Source of the DNA: Corynebacterium sp. MSK297
Lineage (GTDB): Bacteria > Actinomycetota > Actinomycetes > Mycobacteriales > Mycobacteriaceae
Direction of reading: 5' to 3'
DNA: 64,000 bases
Assembly (NCBI RefSeq): GCF_030232885.1
Contig: NZ_JASPGD010000001.1
Span: forward strand, 186,001-250,000
The notes under the pieces were generated by a model, which saw nothing but the letters and a program-made list of their open reading frames with translations, did no database searches and had not been told where the DNA came from. This document shows positions 1 to 8,711 of the stretch, piece by piece. Each line of letters starts with the position of its first letter. Within the stretch, counting starts at the first letter, position 1. The position numbers were made by a program, and so were the translations under genes.

Positions 1-1394
1 AGGTCTTCCTCGTCGCCTTCGTCTTCACCGAACTGCAGGTCGAACGACTCCAGCAGCTCGCGGTCCTCGTCTTCTGGGGAAACCACTTCGAGTTCATAGT
101 TGATCTCGGCGGCCAACAACTGCAGGGTCTCTTCCGACACCGTTGCCGTTGCGGTCACCATCTCACCCATGTTGAACAAAGCCTGCACCAGTGCGGCTGG
201 ATCAGCGTTGATCTTTTCCGCAAAATCCGACACAGAAGCGCCGCGACGCAGACGAACGGTCTTGCCCTTGCCATCTGGTAAGCGCACACCGCCGACTACA
301 TTTGGTGCGTGCAGCTCCTCGTACTCGGCTTTCTTCTGACGCTTCGACTTCTTACCACGACGCGGTGGGCCGCCTGGACGCCCGAATGCACCTGCGGTAC
401 CACCACGACGGCCGCCACGGCCACCGCGGAAGCCACCAGCTGGAGGGCCACCACGCCCTGGGCCACCTGGGCCTGCTTTCCCGCGTCCACGACCACTACC
501 GGACTGTTTGTTCGGCATTGCCGCCGGAGTTGGCGTCGCTGGCATCATCGCCGGGGTTGGACGACGTCCGCCACCGCTGCGTTCATTCGAAGAAGCCGAA
601 CGATCATCACGATTATTGCGTGGTTTAGCGCCACCACCATCGCGAGCAGGTTTGCCTTGCCCCTGTCCCGGTTTTGGCCCCTTAGAACCACCCGGACGTG
701 GACCGGGTTTCGCACGATCGTCTCCCGTACCAGATGAGAACGGGTTGTTCGCCACCTTTGGGCGCCCACCAGGCTTTGGCATCGGACGAGGCATTGCATT
801 GCCAGGATTTGGTGTACCTGGTTTCGCCTGACCGGGTTTCGCTTGCACGGCTTGCCCAGGCTTCGTTGGGCCTGGTTTTGTCTGACCTGGTTTCGGCGCA
901 TTGGCGCTCGAACGCTGTCCCTGGCGTTTGTCTGCACCTGCGGCAGCCTTGTTCGGACCAGGCTTAGCTGGGCGATCCGATCCAGGCTTTGGTGCCCGCG
1001 CACCTGGATTTGCAGGCTTTGCTGGACGTTCTTGGCCTGGTTTCGGTGCGCCTGATTGCGACTGACCAGGCTTCGCTTGCGCGGCTTGCCCAGGCTTCAT
1101 TTGGCCTGGTTTCGCCTGACCTGGTTTTGGCGCACCAGTCTGAGATTTTGCTCCAGGCTGTGCCCCAGGTTTTGTCTGAGCGCCTGCTGGACCGGTTTTT
1201 TGCGCGGCAGATGGGGCAGCTTCGTTTGCTGCATCTTGTTCGTAGTGCGCACGCATTTTTTTGACTACCGGCGGCTCAATCGTGGACGATGCGGTTTTGA
1301 CGAATTCGCCTTTTTCTTTCAGCGTCGCCAGTAGTTCTTTACTGGTAATGCCGAGCTGTTTTGCTAGCTCGTGTACGCGTAATTTTCCGGGCAC
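1..1394 (-). CDS. infB: Translation initiation factor IF-2, N-terminal part (cut by window edge)
   Basis: IF-2 is the GTPase that brings initiator fMet-tRNA to the 30S subunit and promotes subunit joining. About 464 N-terminal residues are visible; the GTPase and C-terminal domains lie beyond the left edge. The start is a GTG at 1394 behind a GAGGAGT ribosome site. Residues 1-50 form the first IF2_N helical domain ([14 protein letters not shown]). Residues about 60-350 are a long disordered stretch of Pro-Lys-Pro-Gly-Gln repeats, then RGG-rich sequence, ending in a basic KKSKRQKK patch. A second IF2_N-type domain follows at about 366-433. The extended repeat region is typical of actinobacterial IF-2. 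The gene closes the rimP-nusA-ylxR-infB cluster. Identification is firm. Confidence 0.95.
   Translation of the reverse strand, partial: MPGKLRVHELAKQLGITSKELLATLKEKGEFVKTASSTIEPPVVKKMRAHYEQDAANEAAPSAAQKTGPAGAQTKPGAQPGAKSQTGAPKPGQAKPGQMKPGQAAQAKPGQSQSGAPKPGQERPAKPANPGARAPKPGSDRPAKPGPNKAAAGADKRQGQRSSANAPKPGQTKPGPTKPGQAVQAKPGQAKPGTPNPGNAMPRPMPKPGGRPKVANNPFSSGTGDDRAKPGPRPGGSKGPKPGQGQGKPARDGGGAKPRNNRDDRSASSNERSGGGRRPTPAMMPATPTPAAMPNKQSGSGRGRGKAGPGGPGRGGPPAGGFRGGRGGRRGGTAGAFGRPGGPPRRGKKSKRQKKAEYEELHAPNVVGGVRLPDGKGKTVRLRRGASVSDFAEKINADPAALVQALFNMGEMVTATATVSEETLQLLAAEINYELEVVSPEDEDRELLESFDLQFGEDEGDEED
841..1134 (-). repeat. Imperfect direct repeat inside infB (829-900 and 1063-1134)
   Basis: The 60 bases at 841-900 match 1075-1134 at 54 of 60 positions, and similarity extends about 12 bases upstream of each copy. 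The copies are 234 bases apart, a multiple of three, so they encode repeated Ala-Pro-Lys-Pro-Gly-Gln segments in the same frame. This looks like an internal duplication of the disordered linker. Confidence 0.8.
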
Positions 1395-1495
1395 TTGACT
1401 CCTCTGTTGTTTACTAGAGGCCCAAGTAACCCTTGTGACCTCTAGGGTGTGCTAGTGACTTTCATCGCTGATGCAACTTCATGGTTGAGTGCTCA

Positions 1496-1804
1496 TCAGT
1501 GTCGGTCTTCCTTACATTCTCTAGTCGGTGAAGTGGCGCGAGCTTCTAGGTACGTCCGTACATGACCAGCGTCCAGTTTCCTGGACGTTTTGAACGCACG
1601 CTCTAAGGCGCGACGTTGCAGCGCCGTATCGAGTGCAGATAGTTCCGGCGTTATCCACGCACCGCGGCCCGGTAGGCTGCGGGAAGGATCTGCGAGAACA
1701 CGATGATGGTCATTGGGGTCAATCACCATACGTAGCAGGTGAGTATCGTCGTATCGTTTCCGGGTAGCGATGCAGGTCCGAACCGGTTGCACACCTCGGG
1801 CCAT
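1496..1804 (-). CDS. ylxR: YlxR family (DUF448) RNA-binding protein
   Basis: A 102-residue protein of the YlxR family, found almost universally between nusA and infB. The hallmark segment PVRTCIATRKRYDD with a following LLRMV strand is at the N-terminus; the usual second Cys of the family motif is replaced here (TCIAT instead of TCIGC). The start ATG at 1804 was chosen over longer upstream options because GGAAGG lies just before it and the family motif begins six residues in. The family is basic, binds nucleic acid and has been linked to RNase P or transcription control in other bacteria; the role here is not proven. It sits between nusA (109 bases upstream) and infB (101 bases downstream), probably in one transcript. 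Confidence 0.88.
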   Translation of the reverse strand: MARGVQPVRTCIATRKRYDDTHLLRMVIDPNDHHRVLADPSRSLPGRGAWITPELSALDTALQRRALERAFKTSRKLDAGHVRTYLEARATSPTRECKEDRH

Positions 1805-1913
1805 CGCATCCTTCCTACCGTGAAATGCTCGCACTCGCCTGCAGCTGTTCTGCACGCGATAATCCAGTCTAATAGAAAATAAGCAAAAGGTGAACTTTGC
1901 CGATCCTCCGCAC

Positions 1914-3149
1914 TTATTCCTGCGGCTTGCTTTCTCCTTCAGCTCCGGACCCGTCGACGACAGCATCCGACACAGATTCGTCAACTGAAGCAGCTACAAC
2001 TGCTGAGCCTTCAGCACTGCTTTCGGTCGCAGAAACTGCTGCAGCCGCAGATTCCGCTTGCACGCGGGCGCGTACTTGCGCTAGCGGCTCCAGCTTTTCA
2101 GTATCCGAGTGAATATCGATCTTCCAGCCGGTCAATCGAGCCGCCAAGCGAGCATTTTGCCCTTCTTTCCCAATAGCCAGTGACAACTGATAATCCGGAA
2201 CAACGACGCGGGCTTTCTGTTCTTGTTCGTCCAATACTTCAGCTGCCACTACCTTTGACGGCGCCAACGCATTTCCCACGTACACCGCCGGGTTATCTGA
2301 ATATCCAATGATGTCGATCTTTTCGCCGCCGAGTTCACGCATCACATTGTTCACACGTTGCCCACGGGGGCCAATACAAGCACCTTTCGGGTTCAGCCCC
2401 TTGGCATTGCCACGCACAGCAATCTTCGTGCGATGGCCGGCTTCACGGGCAATCGAGAGGATCTCGACGCTACCGTCCGCGACCTCCGGTACCTCTAATT
2501 CAAACAGACCGCGGACCAGGTCCGGGTGGGTGCGGGAAAGATTCACCTGAACGTTGTTGTTTTGCCGGTTAACGCCAACAACATAAGCCTTGATCCGATC
2601 ACCGTGCTTCAGCTTCTCGCCTGGTATTTGCTCCGCCGGCAACAAAATTCCGTCTTGCGCCTCAATTTCCGTACCCAGCTCAACGACAACGATTCCCCGT
2701 TCATTGGCGCGTGCATCGGCCTGCACCACTCCTGAGACCACACGGCCTTCGGTCTCGGAATACGTTTCATATGTCCGTCCTGCTTCAGCTTCGCGCAGTT
2801 TTCGCACGATGGCGTTCCGAACCGCCGGGGCGCCAATGCGTGCGAAATTGATTGGAGTGTCGTCATATTCCGACTCCACTTCCCCTGTGGCGTTGAGTTC
2901 TTGCACGATGACCGTAGCATCACCGGTTGCTGTATCAATATCGATCCGCGCACGGTCCGTAGGGCCCTCAATTCCCGCGGCAGCGGCGCGTGCCCGGTTG
3001 GCTTTTCCTGCACCACTGAGATCTTCTTCCAACCCTCGGTGCTCACGGTAAGCCCCCAGCAGGGCACGAGCAATAGTTTCGAGCAATTCCTCGAACGGAA
3101 TACCCTTGTCAGTTTCGATGCTGCGTAGTGCGTTGAGATCAATATTCAC
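1914..3149 (-). CDS. nusA: Transcription termination/antitermination factor NusA
   Basis: NusA binds RNA polymerase and nascent RNA and modulates pausing, termination and antitermination. The 411-residue product starts at GTG 3149. The order is an N-terminal polymerase-binding domain (about 1-130), an S1 domain (GRVVSGVVQADA onward, about 135-200), and two KH domains with the motifs GPRGQRV and GKEGQNARLAARL. After the second KH domain comes a low-complexity Ala/Ser/Glu/Val tail of about 50 residues ending ESKPQE, which explains why it is longer than typical actinobacterial NusA of about 330-350 residues. It lies 11 bases downstream of rimP, the usual rimP-nusA coupling. Confidence 0.96.
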   Translation of the reverse strand: MNIDLNALRSIETDKGIPFEELLETIARALLGAYREHRGLEEDLSGAGKANRARAAAAGIEGPTDRARIDIDTATGDATVIVQELNATGEVESEYDDTPINFARIGAPAVRNAIVRKLREAEAGRTYETYSETEGRVVSGVVQADARANERGIVVVELGTEIEAQDGILLPAEQIPGEKLKHGDRIKAYVVGVNRQNNNVQVNLSRTHPDLVRGLFELEVPEVADGSVEILSIAREAGHRTKIAVRGNAKGLNPKGACIGPRGQRVNNVMRELGGEKIDIIGYSDNPAVYVGNALAPSKVVAAEVLDEQEQKARVVVPDYQLSLAIGKEGQNARLAARLTGWKIDIHSDTEKLEPLAQVRARVQAESAAAAVSATESSAEGSAVVAASVDESVSDAVVDGSGAEGESKPQE

Positions 3150-3160
3150 TTGTGATCGTC

Positions 3161-3901
3161 CTAGTCTTTACTATCTGTGTCTGCGTCTTGGATTTCGGAG
3201 TGTTGGTTTTCGGTGTCTTGGTTTTCGGAGTTGTGCTTCTTAGCGCCGTGGTTCTGGTCATCACGCGCAGTGAGCGCAGCTCCGGAAACGATATGTTCAG
3301 CTATCTGCACGTCGGCGAACGGCCGCTGCGTCAACGCCAACTCCGCTTGCGGCGGCTGCGAGAACTCAATTTCTACCACTGCATGCACCGAAGACGCCAA
3401 TTCTAGGGCAACCGGATCACGCCTATTCTTACCGCTGGCTTTGCTGCTGGATTTCTTCGTCGAAGATCCCGCAGGGCCGGCACCGGATTGCTTCGTTGGC
3501 ACCAAAATCACGGCCATGCCGTCGTCGGCAAGCGCACCAATGCGCCAGACTTCAGCTGCACCACGGCCAGCAATCTGTACAGAAACTAGACGGTGCCGGT
3601 TCCGGCGCCAATGACGAGGGGCTGTCAACGGCATATCCAGGCCCGGTGTTGAAACCTCCAGGGTATACCCCGGGCCAAAGCTCATATCGCCAGCTTCTTC
3701 CCGCGCGTCAAGTTCATCGCCGATGTGCTGCGAGAGTTTTTCTAATAGTTCAGAATCCGGGCGTTGGTCACCATCAAGATAAATTGCTACCTGGGATTTC
3801 TTACCTGCACGGGTAATCTTTATGTGCTCGATATCCAGCTGTTGCGCGCTGGCAATCGGGGTGAGCACCTCTTCCAATTGTGTGCTAGACGGGAATGCCA
3901 T
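3161..3901 (-). CDS. rimP: Ribosome maturation factor RimP
   Basis: RimP assists late assembly of the 30S subunit. The start is taken as the ATG at 3901 (MAFPSS), giving 246 residues; an ATG six bases upstream (MVMAF) is an alternative. The family core FGPGYTLEVSTPGLDMPL is present at about residues 75-93. A Ser/Lys-rich insert (STKKSSSKASGKNRR) interrupts the C-terminal domain, and the protein ends in an acidic tail built from pentapeptide-like units (NSENQ, DTENQ, HSEIQ), so it is longer than usual RimP. TAAGCT seven bases before the ATG suggests a leaderless mRNA. The lipoprotein gene diverges from it. Confidence 0.92.
   Translation of the reverse strand: MAFPSSTQLEEVLTPIASAQQLDIEHIKITRAGKKSQVAIYLDGDQRPDSELLEKLSQHIGDELDAREEAGDMSFGPGYTLEVSTPGLDMPLTAPRHWRRNRHRLVSVQIAGRGAAEVWRIGALADDGMAVILVPTKQSGAGPAGSSTKKSSSKASGKNRRDPVALELASSVHAVVEIEFSQPPQAELALTQRPFADVQIAEHIVSGAALTARDDQNHGAKKHNSENQDTENQHSEIQDADTDSKD
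3188..3232 (-). repeat. Three tandem 15-bp units in the 3' end of rimP
   Basis: Three back-to-back copies of a 15-base unit (3188-3202, 3203-3217, 3218-3232; consensus TTGGTTTTCGGAGTT on the plus strand) encode the repeated pentapeptide of the RimP tail. The unit is divisible by three, so copy-number change would lengthen or shorten the tail without a frameshift. Confidence 0.85.
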
Positions 3902-3938
3902 AACCATCAGCTTAACCGTCAACGGTAACCTATTCGCT
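3902..3938. promoter_or_regulatory. Divergent leaderless-type promoters for rimP and the lipoprotein gene
   Basis: On the minus strand TAAGCT ends seven bases before the rimP ATG; on the plus strand TAACCT (3926-3931) ends seven bases before the GTG at 3939. Both fit the actinobacterial -10 pattern TANNNT at the distance expected when transcription begins at the start codon. Confidence 0.45.
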
Positions 3939-4919
3939 GTGAACCCCAAGCGAGCATTCACCAGGAAGCCTCACCGCGACAACACCCCAACGTCAAACAC
4001 CCTTACGTCCCCTGAGAAATCGAGGTTTCACCGTTTCCATCGTTTTCGCCGCACCAGCGCAGCCGCAACCATTCTGACAGCTAGCTTGGCCCTATCCGGC
4101 TGTGATTTCTCCTTGGACGCCATCGCCGAACCGTTTGGCCCCACACCGGACGAGACTCTAGTCAGTATGGCTTTTAGCGCAGAAGATGAGGCTGCGGCAT
4201 TTGCGGAATCCGATCCGGTTTTTTCTGAACTGCGCGCCCAGCAAGCCAGCGATTTATTCGGGGAAATCGCGCGCATCTGCGGCCACCACCCACATGGCAG
4301 CGCTCCCGCAACCTGCGCGGTCGATCGCACAGAACGCAGCAACTACGACGGCAACCACCACATCGCCAACACCCCAGACCAGGCGCTACACCAGCTGGTG
4401 AAATCGCTTGCCGACGCCCCACAGCAGTCGCACGCATTGTTGATCGAACAGGCTGTCGCCGTGACCAACCGGCTACCCAATCACGAAAATACGCTCACTA
4501 CTGCGGTCGACACCTTGCGCTCCGACGAGGCTTCCCTGCCTGAGTCGTGGACGGACATGCCAGATTGGGAATACCAATTGGGCACTGCTTTGGAAACTGC
4601 TCGTGCCTTCACCGCTGGCGCGGCTGCGGCACACACTGAGCAGGCCGCTGCGCATTCCGATGCCCGGTTGGCGCTTTTACGCCAATTTGGAGGGGAAATC
4701 TCAGAGCGCGCCCTGACGTATCAAGGCCATGCGCCATCAGCCCTGCCCGCAGCCCAGGACGTGTCCGCCGTACACGACGGCAATGCCGTCGAGTTCGTTA
4801 CCACCGCGTTACAGCAGACTTCTCAGCAGTGGAAGCACCGAGCACTCAGTGCTGGCGATACCGAGTGGGTCATCCTCGCAATACTTTTTGCATCCGAAAC
4901 TAACCAGGACCTTGGTTAG
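3939..4919 (+). CDS. Lipoprotein with DUF4439-like (ferritin-like) domain
   Basis: A predicted exported lipoprotein of 326 residues. An arginine-rich n-region (FRRTSAAATIL) and hydrophobic core lead to the lipobox LSGC, so the mature protein starts at the Cys about 55 residues from the start. The rest is hydrophilic, Ala-rich and predicted helical. Actinobacteria commonly carry a DUF4439 ferritin-like lipoprotein divergent from rimP, and the helical composition fits, but I see no clear di-iron ligands and call the family by position and composition. The GTG at 3939 was chosen because TAACCT lies seven bases upstream; starts inside rimP are less likely. The stop codon overlaps the predicted -10 of the next gene. 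Confidence 0.65.
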   Translation: MNPKRAFTRKPHRDNTPTSNTLTSPEKSRFHRFHRFRRTSAAATILTASLALSGCDFSLDAIAEPFGPTPDETLVSMAFSAEDEAAAFAESDPVFSELRAQQASDLFGEIARICGHHPHGSAPATCAVDRTERSNYDGNHHIANTPDQALHQLVKSLADAPQQSHALLIEQAVAVTNRLPNHENTLTTAVDTLRSDEASLPESWTDMPDWEYQLGTALETARAFTAGAAAAHTEQAAAHSDARLALLRQFGGEISERALTYQGHAPSALPAAQDVSAVHDGNAVEFVTTALQQTSQQWKHRALSAGDTEWVILAILFASETNQDLG

Positions 4920-4922
4920 ACT
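4917..4922 (+). promoter_or_regulatory. -10 element TAGACT overlapping the upstream stop codon
   Basis: TAGACT is followed by six bases and then the ATG at 4929. Its first three bases are the TAG stop of the lipoprotein gene. This predicts a leaderless transcript for the PhzF-like gene. Confidence 0.45.
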
Positions 4923-4928
4923 GGCGGT

Positions 4929-5819
4929 ATGAGTACCCATGATTTTCTACAATTAGACGTCTTTAGCACCGACTCGTTCACCGGAAACCCGTTAGCGGTG
5001 ATCAATGACGCTGATGATCTCAGCGACGAACAAATGCAAAACATAGCGCGGTGGACAGGGCTTTCCGAAACCGCGTTTCTGTGCTCCCCAGATGACGGCA
5101 GCTCGGCTGACTACAAAGTGCGCATCTTTACCCCAGATCGCGAACTTCCCTTTGCCGGGCACCCGACGCTGGGTGCAGCGTTTGCATGGCGGAGTTTTAC
5201 GGGTACGGAGAAAACGGAAGTTTCGCAGCAGTGCCAGGCCGGAGTCGTTCCTGTGCGCGAAGAAGACGGCAAGCTCTACTTCGCGGCACCCGAATTGCAG
5301 CGCACGGGTCCGCTGGACGATAACACTATCGGCACCATAGTGCGGGCGTTAGGAATTTCGCATTATGACATCATCGACCACGCGTGGGGCGATAACGGGC
5401 CAGGTTGGGCTTTGATTCAGCTGAAAAACGCCGACGCTGTACGCCGCATTAAAGCGCGTACCCACGGTCACGTCAATATGGCACTCTTTGGTTTCGAGGA
5501 AGACGTGACACACAAAGATGCGCAACCGATCGTCGGGGCCAAGGATGAAGAATTTGTCGCCGATGCAGGACACGCAGCCTCCGGTGAAGCAATCCTCGAA
5601 GTCCGTGCCGTGCACGGCTCCCACGAAGACCCAGTGACGGGTTCCGCGAACGCCGCGATCGCCCAGTTCTTGCACGCAAAAAATGCCGTCCCGCAGCGCT
5701 ACCGTGCCAAGCAGGGCTCGCGCATCGGATTCAATGGTGAGGTCGAGATCAATATTGAATCCGAAATTTGGGTCGGCGGCAAGGTTGCGCCAATCATACG
5801 CGGCACCATCGAGGCCTAG
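4929..5819 (+). CDS. PhzF family isomerase/epimerase
   Basis: A 296-residue protein of the PhzF (diaminopimelate-epimerase-like) fold. Recognisable are the N-terminal VFSTDSFTGNPLAV strand-turn, GLSETAFL with the conserved acidic residue E47, the PFAGHPTLGAAF glycine-rich loop and the C-terminal GSANAAIAQF motif, one set per half of the pseudo-symmetric fold. Phenazine PhzF isomerises DHHA, but most homologues, including this one without other phenazine genes nearby, have unknown substrates. It starts nine bases after the lipoprotein stop and converges on proS, three bases away. Confidence 0.88.
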   Translation: MSTHDFLQLDVFSTDSFTGNPLAVINDADDLSDEQMQNIARWTGLSETAFLCSPDDGSSADYKVRIFTPDRELPFAGHPTLGAAFAWRSFTGTEKTEVSQQCQAGVVPVREEDGKLYFAAPELQRTGPLDDNTIGTIVRALGISHYDIIDHAWGDNGPGWALIQLKNADAVRRIKARTHGHVNMALFGFEEDVTHKDAQPIVGAKDEEFVADAGHAASGEAILEVRAVHGSHEDPVTGSANAAIAQFLHAKNAVPQRYRAKQGSRIGFNGEVEINIESEIWVGGKVAPIIRGTIEA

Positions 5820-5822
5820 AAA

Positions 5823-7664
5823 TTACACTTCAGGCTGCGCCAGGCGATCGTGGCCAAGTAGCTGAATAATCTTGGCCACGATTTCTTCTTCCGCAACCTC
5901 GAGAGTTTCGCCGCCACGAATACGTAGCTCGATCTTGCCATCTGCATATGCCCGTCCCACGACGGCAATCAGCGGCATACCTAATAGCTCTGCATCTTTA
6001 AAGCGCACACCAGGGCTGACCTTCGGGCGGTCGTCGTACAAAATATCCATGCCGTGATCAGACAGGTTGGTAGCCAGACGATCACCTGCCATTTTTGCGT
6101 CCTCGCCTTTGGCCGCGACGGTCACATGCACCTGATATGGCGCTGCAGAGGCTGGCCAGATCAGGCCTTTCTCATCATGGTTTTGTTCGGCAAGAACGGC
6201 CAGCATACGCGAAACACCAATGCCGTACGAGCCCATGGTCGGCACGACTTGTTTGCCGTTTTCATCGAGAATATTGACGTTAAATGCTTGCGTGTATTTT
6301 CGGCCCAGTTGGAAGATATGGCCTAACTCGATGCCGCGTTGGATGCTGAGTACTTCCCCGTTCGGGGCAATGTCGCCGTCTTTGACTTCTGCGGCTTCGA
6401 TGAAATCCGTTACTTCGAAATCGCGTCCAGCTACTAGTCCCACGGCATGGCGGTCTTTCTCGTCGGCTCCGGCAATCCAGCTAGTACCGCGCACCACACG
6501 AGGATCCGCTAATGTGCGTAATCCAGCTTCTGCCAACCCACGTGGGCCCATGAAACCTGGTACTAGATTGTATTCTGCACAATCCTTGGCGTCTGCCAGC
6601 TGCACCGTGGCTGGTTCAAGGGCTGCTTCCAACCGCTTCACATCGACTTCTCGATCGCCAGGAATCAATACGCCGACGAGTTCGGACTCGGGTTCGGCTT
6701 GTGCAGCTGCATTGTCCATTTTTTCGTCGCCGCCGGTTTTTTTCGCGAGCTTGCCCTGTGCAACCGGCGCAGGCTGCTGGATCTTCACCAACACACACTT
6801 CAAGGTATCCGCGGCGGTCACGGCACGGCCGGCAATCTGCAGTCCCTGTCCGTTCGCCCAATCCACCAGCGCGTCGATAGTGTCGGCGCCTGGGGTTTCA
6901 TGGAACTCTGCCGCTGGGTGCGCCTGGGGGTCAGATTCCGTACCTGGCTGGGTAGTCACAGCTTCAACGTTTGCGGTGTAGTCGCCTGCGCTGACGAAAG
7001 TGTCTTCGCCGTTAGGAGAGATGGCCAAAAATTCTTCAGATGCTGAGCCTCCCATGGCTCCAGATGTTGCTTTACAGATGGCGTAGTCAATGCCTACCCG
7101 ATCAAACACGCGGCGATAAGCATCGCGGTGCCGCTGATACGCCGCATCCAGCCCCTCATCGGTGAGGTCAAACGAATAAGAATCTTTCATCAAAAATTCG
7201 CGACCTCGCAAAATACCAGCGCGGGGGCGTTCTTCATCACGGTATTTTGTCTGGACTTGGTACAAGGTCACTGGAAAGTCCTTGTATGAACCGAACATAT
7301 CCTTAACTGCTGTAGCAAACATCTCTTCGTGTGTTGGCCCCAACAGAAGGTCTGCGTTTTTACGATCGTGCAAACGGAACAGGTTATCGCCATATTCACG
7401 CCAGCGATCGGTCGCCTCATACGGTTCGCGTGGCAGCAGCGCTGGGAAAAGCAGCTCTTGGCCGCCAATCGCATCCATTTCTTCTCGCACGATGCCTTCC
7501 AGCCTGCGCAGCGCTTTCAAGCCCAACGGCAGCCAAGTGTAAATCCCGGGTGCGACGCGTCGAATATAGCCGGCTCGCACGAGGAGTTTGTGGGAAGCGA
7601 CCTCGGCATCTGCAGGGTCTTCGCGCAGCGTGCGCAAAAACAGTGTGGACATACGTGTGATCAT
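5823..7664 (-). CDS. proS: Prolyl-tRNA synthetase
   Basis: Charges tRNA-Pro with proline; class II aminoacyl-tRNA synthetase, bacterial type with an inserted editing domain. The start [16 protein letters not shown] is the one used by corynebacterial ProS. Class II motif 2 ([21 protein letters not shown]) lies at about residues 141-161, the INS editing domain spans roughly 220-400 and motif 3 is near [10 protein letters not shown]. At 613 residues it is about 25 longer than the C. glutamicum enzyme as I recall it; the extra length is a charged Ala/Lys/Glu-rich insertion at about 298-328 inside the editing domain. TAAGCT seven bases before the ATG suggests a leaderless message; yaaA diverges. 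Confidence 0.96.
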   Translation of the reverse strand: MITRMSTLFLRTLREDPADAEVASHKLLVRAGYIRRVAPGIYTWLPLGLKALRRLEGIVREEMDAIGGQELLFPALLPREPYEATDRWREYGDNLFRLHDRKNADLLLGPTHEEMFATAVKDMFGSYKDFPVTLYQVQTKYRDEERPRAGILRGREFLMKDSYSFDLTDEGLDAAYQRHRDAYRRVFDRVGIDYAICKATSGAMGGSASEEFLAISPNGEDTFVSAGDYTANVEAVTTQPGTESDPQAHPAAEFHETPGADTIDALVDWANGQGLQIAGRAVTAADTLKCVLVKIQQPAPVAQGKLAKKTGGDEKMDNAAAQAEPESELVGVLIPGDREVDVKRLEAALEPATVQLADAKDCAEYNLVPGFMGPRGLAEAGLRTLADPRVVRGTSWIAGADEKDRHAVGLVAGRDFEVTDFIEAAEVKDGDIAPNGEVLSIQRGIELGHIFQLGRKYTQAFNVNILDENGKQVVPTMGSYGIGVSRMLAVLAEQNHDEKGLIWPASAAPYQVHVTVAAKGEDAKMAGDRLATNLSDHGMDILYDDRPKVSPGVRFKDAELLGMPLIAVVGRAYADGKIELRIRGGETLEVAEEEIVAKIIQLLGHDRLAQPEV

Positions 7665-7671
7665 GGCCCTT

Positions 7672-7677
7672 AGCTTA
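7672..7677 (-). promoter_or_regulatory. -10 element TAAGCT of proS
   Basis: On the minus strand TAAGCT is followed by seven bases and the ATG at 7664. Together with the divergent yaaA -10 it forms a compact bidirectional promoter in a 43-base intergenic space. Confidence 0.4.
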
Positions 7678-7695
7678 CATTCTGCCGCTACTGCC

Positions 7696-7701
7696 TAGTA
7701 T
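7696..7701 (+). promoter_or_regulatory. -10 element TAGTAT of yaaA
   Basis: TAGTAT is followed by six bases and the ATG at 7708. The intervening GGGGG could act as a ribosome site only if transcription began further upstream, so a leaderless start is favoured. Confidence 0.4.
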
Positions 7702-7707
7702 GGGGGT

Positions 7708-8520
7708 ATGCTGATTGTTCTTCCTCCTTCCGAAACCAAAGCTTTTGGCGGCGACGGCGCGCCGTTGCAATGGGATAATTTGTCGGAACTTTCTTTCGCA
7801 GGCCTGCACGACATTCGCCAGGAGATCGCGCGCGATTTAATGGCTCTGCCGATTGAGCAGGCTTTTTCAGTACTCGGGGTATCAGAAAAGCTGCGACCGG
7901 AATTGGAAGCGAATAAACAACTCGCCAACTCCCCCACCATGCCCGCAATTTTTCGCTACACCGGGGTGCTGTACGACGCCCTCGATGCACCAAGTCTTCC
8001 GGATTTCGCCCTGAATCCATTAGCAGTCGGTTCCGCTTTGTTCGGTATTGTCGGCGCAACTGATCCAATCCCCTATTACCGCCTATCCGGGGGCACTAAG
8101 CTTCCCCTTCGTTATAACAGCCATAACAGTGATGACACTGGCAATAACAGCGACGGCACGAATGCCAGTAAGGCCCCCACCATGAAAAAACGTTGGGGCA
8201 GCGCCATCACACAAGCCCTGCAAGAGCACGGAGAACTCATCGTGGATCTGCGCTCTGGCACCTACCAACAACTCGGGCGGGTGCCCGCCGTGACCGTCCG
8301 GGTGGAATCAATACGCGAGGATGGCTCCCGGAAAGTAGTCTCTCACTTCAACAAACACTACAAAGGGGAATTGGCGCGCATTCTGGCCTTAGCTGTTGCC
8401 GACGGGGCCAACCCTGATTCCGTAGACGACGTGGCTGACATCGCGCGAAGCGCGGGTTTGCTTGTGGAAGGCCCCATAGACAAGCAACAATGTCGCGAGC
8501 TGACCCTGGTAATCGCCTAA
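7708..8520 (+). CDS. yaaA: YaaA family (DUF328) peroxide-stress protein
   Basis: A 270-residue member of the YaaA/DUF328 family; E. coli YaaA lowers free intracellular iron during hydrogen peroxide stress and binds DNA. The family N-terminus MLIVLPPSETK, the segment RYTGVLYDAL at 83-92, the region around YYRLSGGTKLPL (123-134) and the C-terminal block with SHFNKHYKGEL are present. Residues about 136-158 are an Asn/Ser/Asp/Thr-rich insertion, encoded by repeated ATAACAG words, in a loop that is short in most homologues. A weak CGCCTC/GAGGCG hairpin follows the stop. Family assignment is secure, function by homology only. Confidence 0.9.
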   Translation: MLIVLPPSETKAFGGDGAPLQWDNLSELSFAGLHDIRQEIARDLMALPIEQAFSVLGVSEKLRPELEANKQLANSPTMPAIFRYTGVLYDALDAPSLPDFALNPLAVGSALFGIVGATDPIPYYRLSGGTKLPLRYNSHNSDDTGNNSDGTNASKAPTMKKRWGSAITQALQEHGELIVDLRSGTYQQLGRVPAVTVRVESIREDGSRKVVSHFNKHYKGELARILALAVADGANPDSVDDVADIARSAGLLVEGPIDKQQCRELTLVIA

Positions 8521-8711
8521 ATAATCGCCTCACTCCGTCAGTTTTCGCCCTGGTCGAGGCGGATTGTTGAACGAAGAACAACCTTGCACACCGTTTCTCG
8601 CTAGACTAGGTAAACGTGACCCCTGCTACACTTCCGGCGGCCCCGTTTGTGGCGGCAGCCCATGCAGCCAATGCAGGGTGCATCGTGTCCATCTAGCAAG
8701 GAGATTCGTTC

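Noticed and set aside
4929..5819. Phenazine biosynthesis gene
   Set aside because: PhzF homologues are widespread outside phenazine pathways and no other phz gene is nearby.
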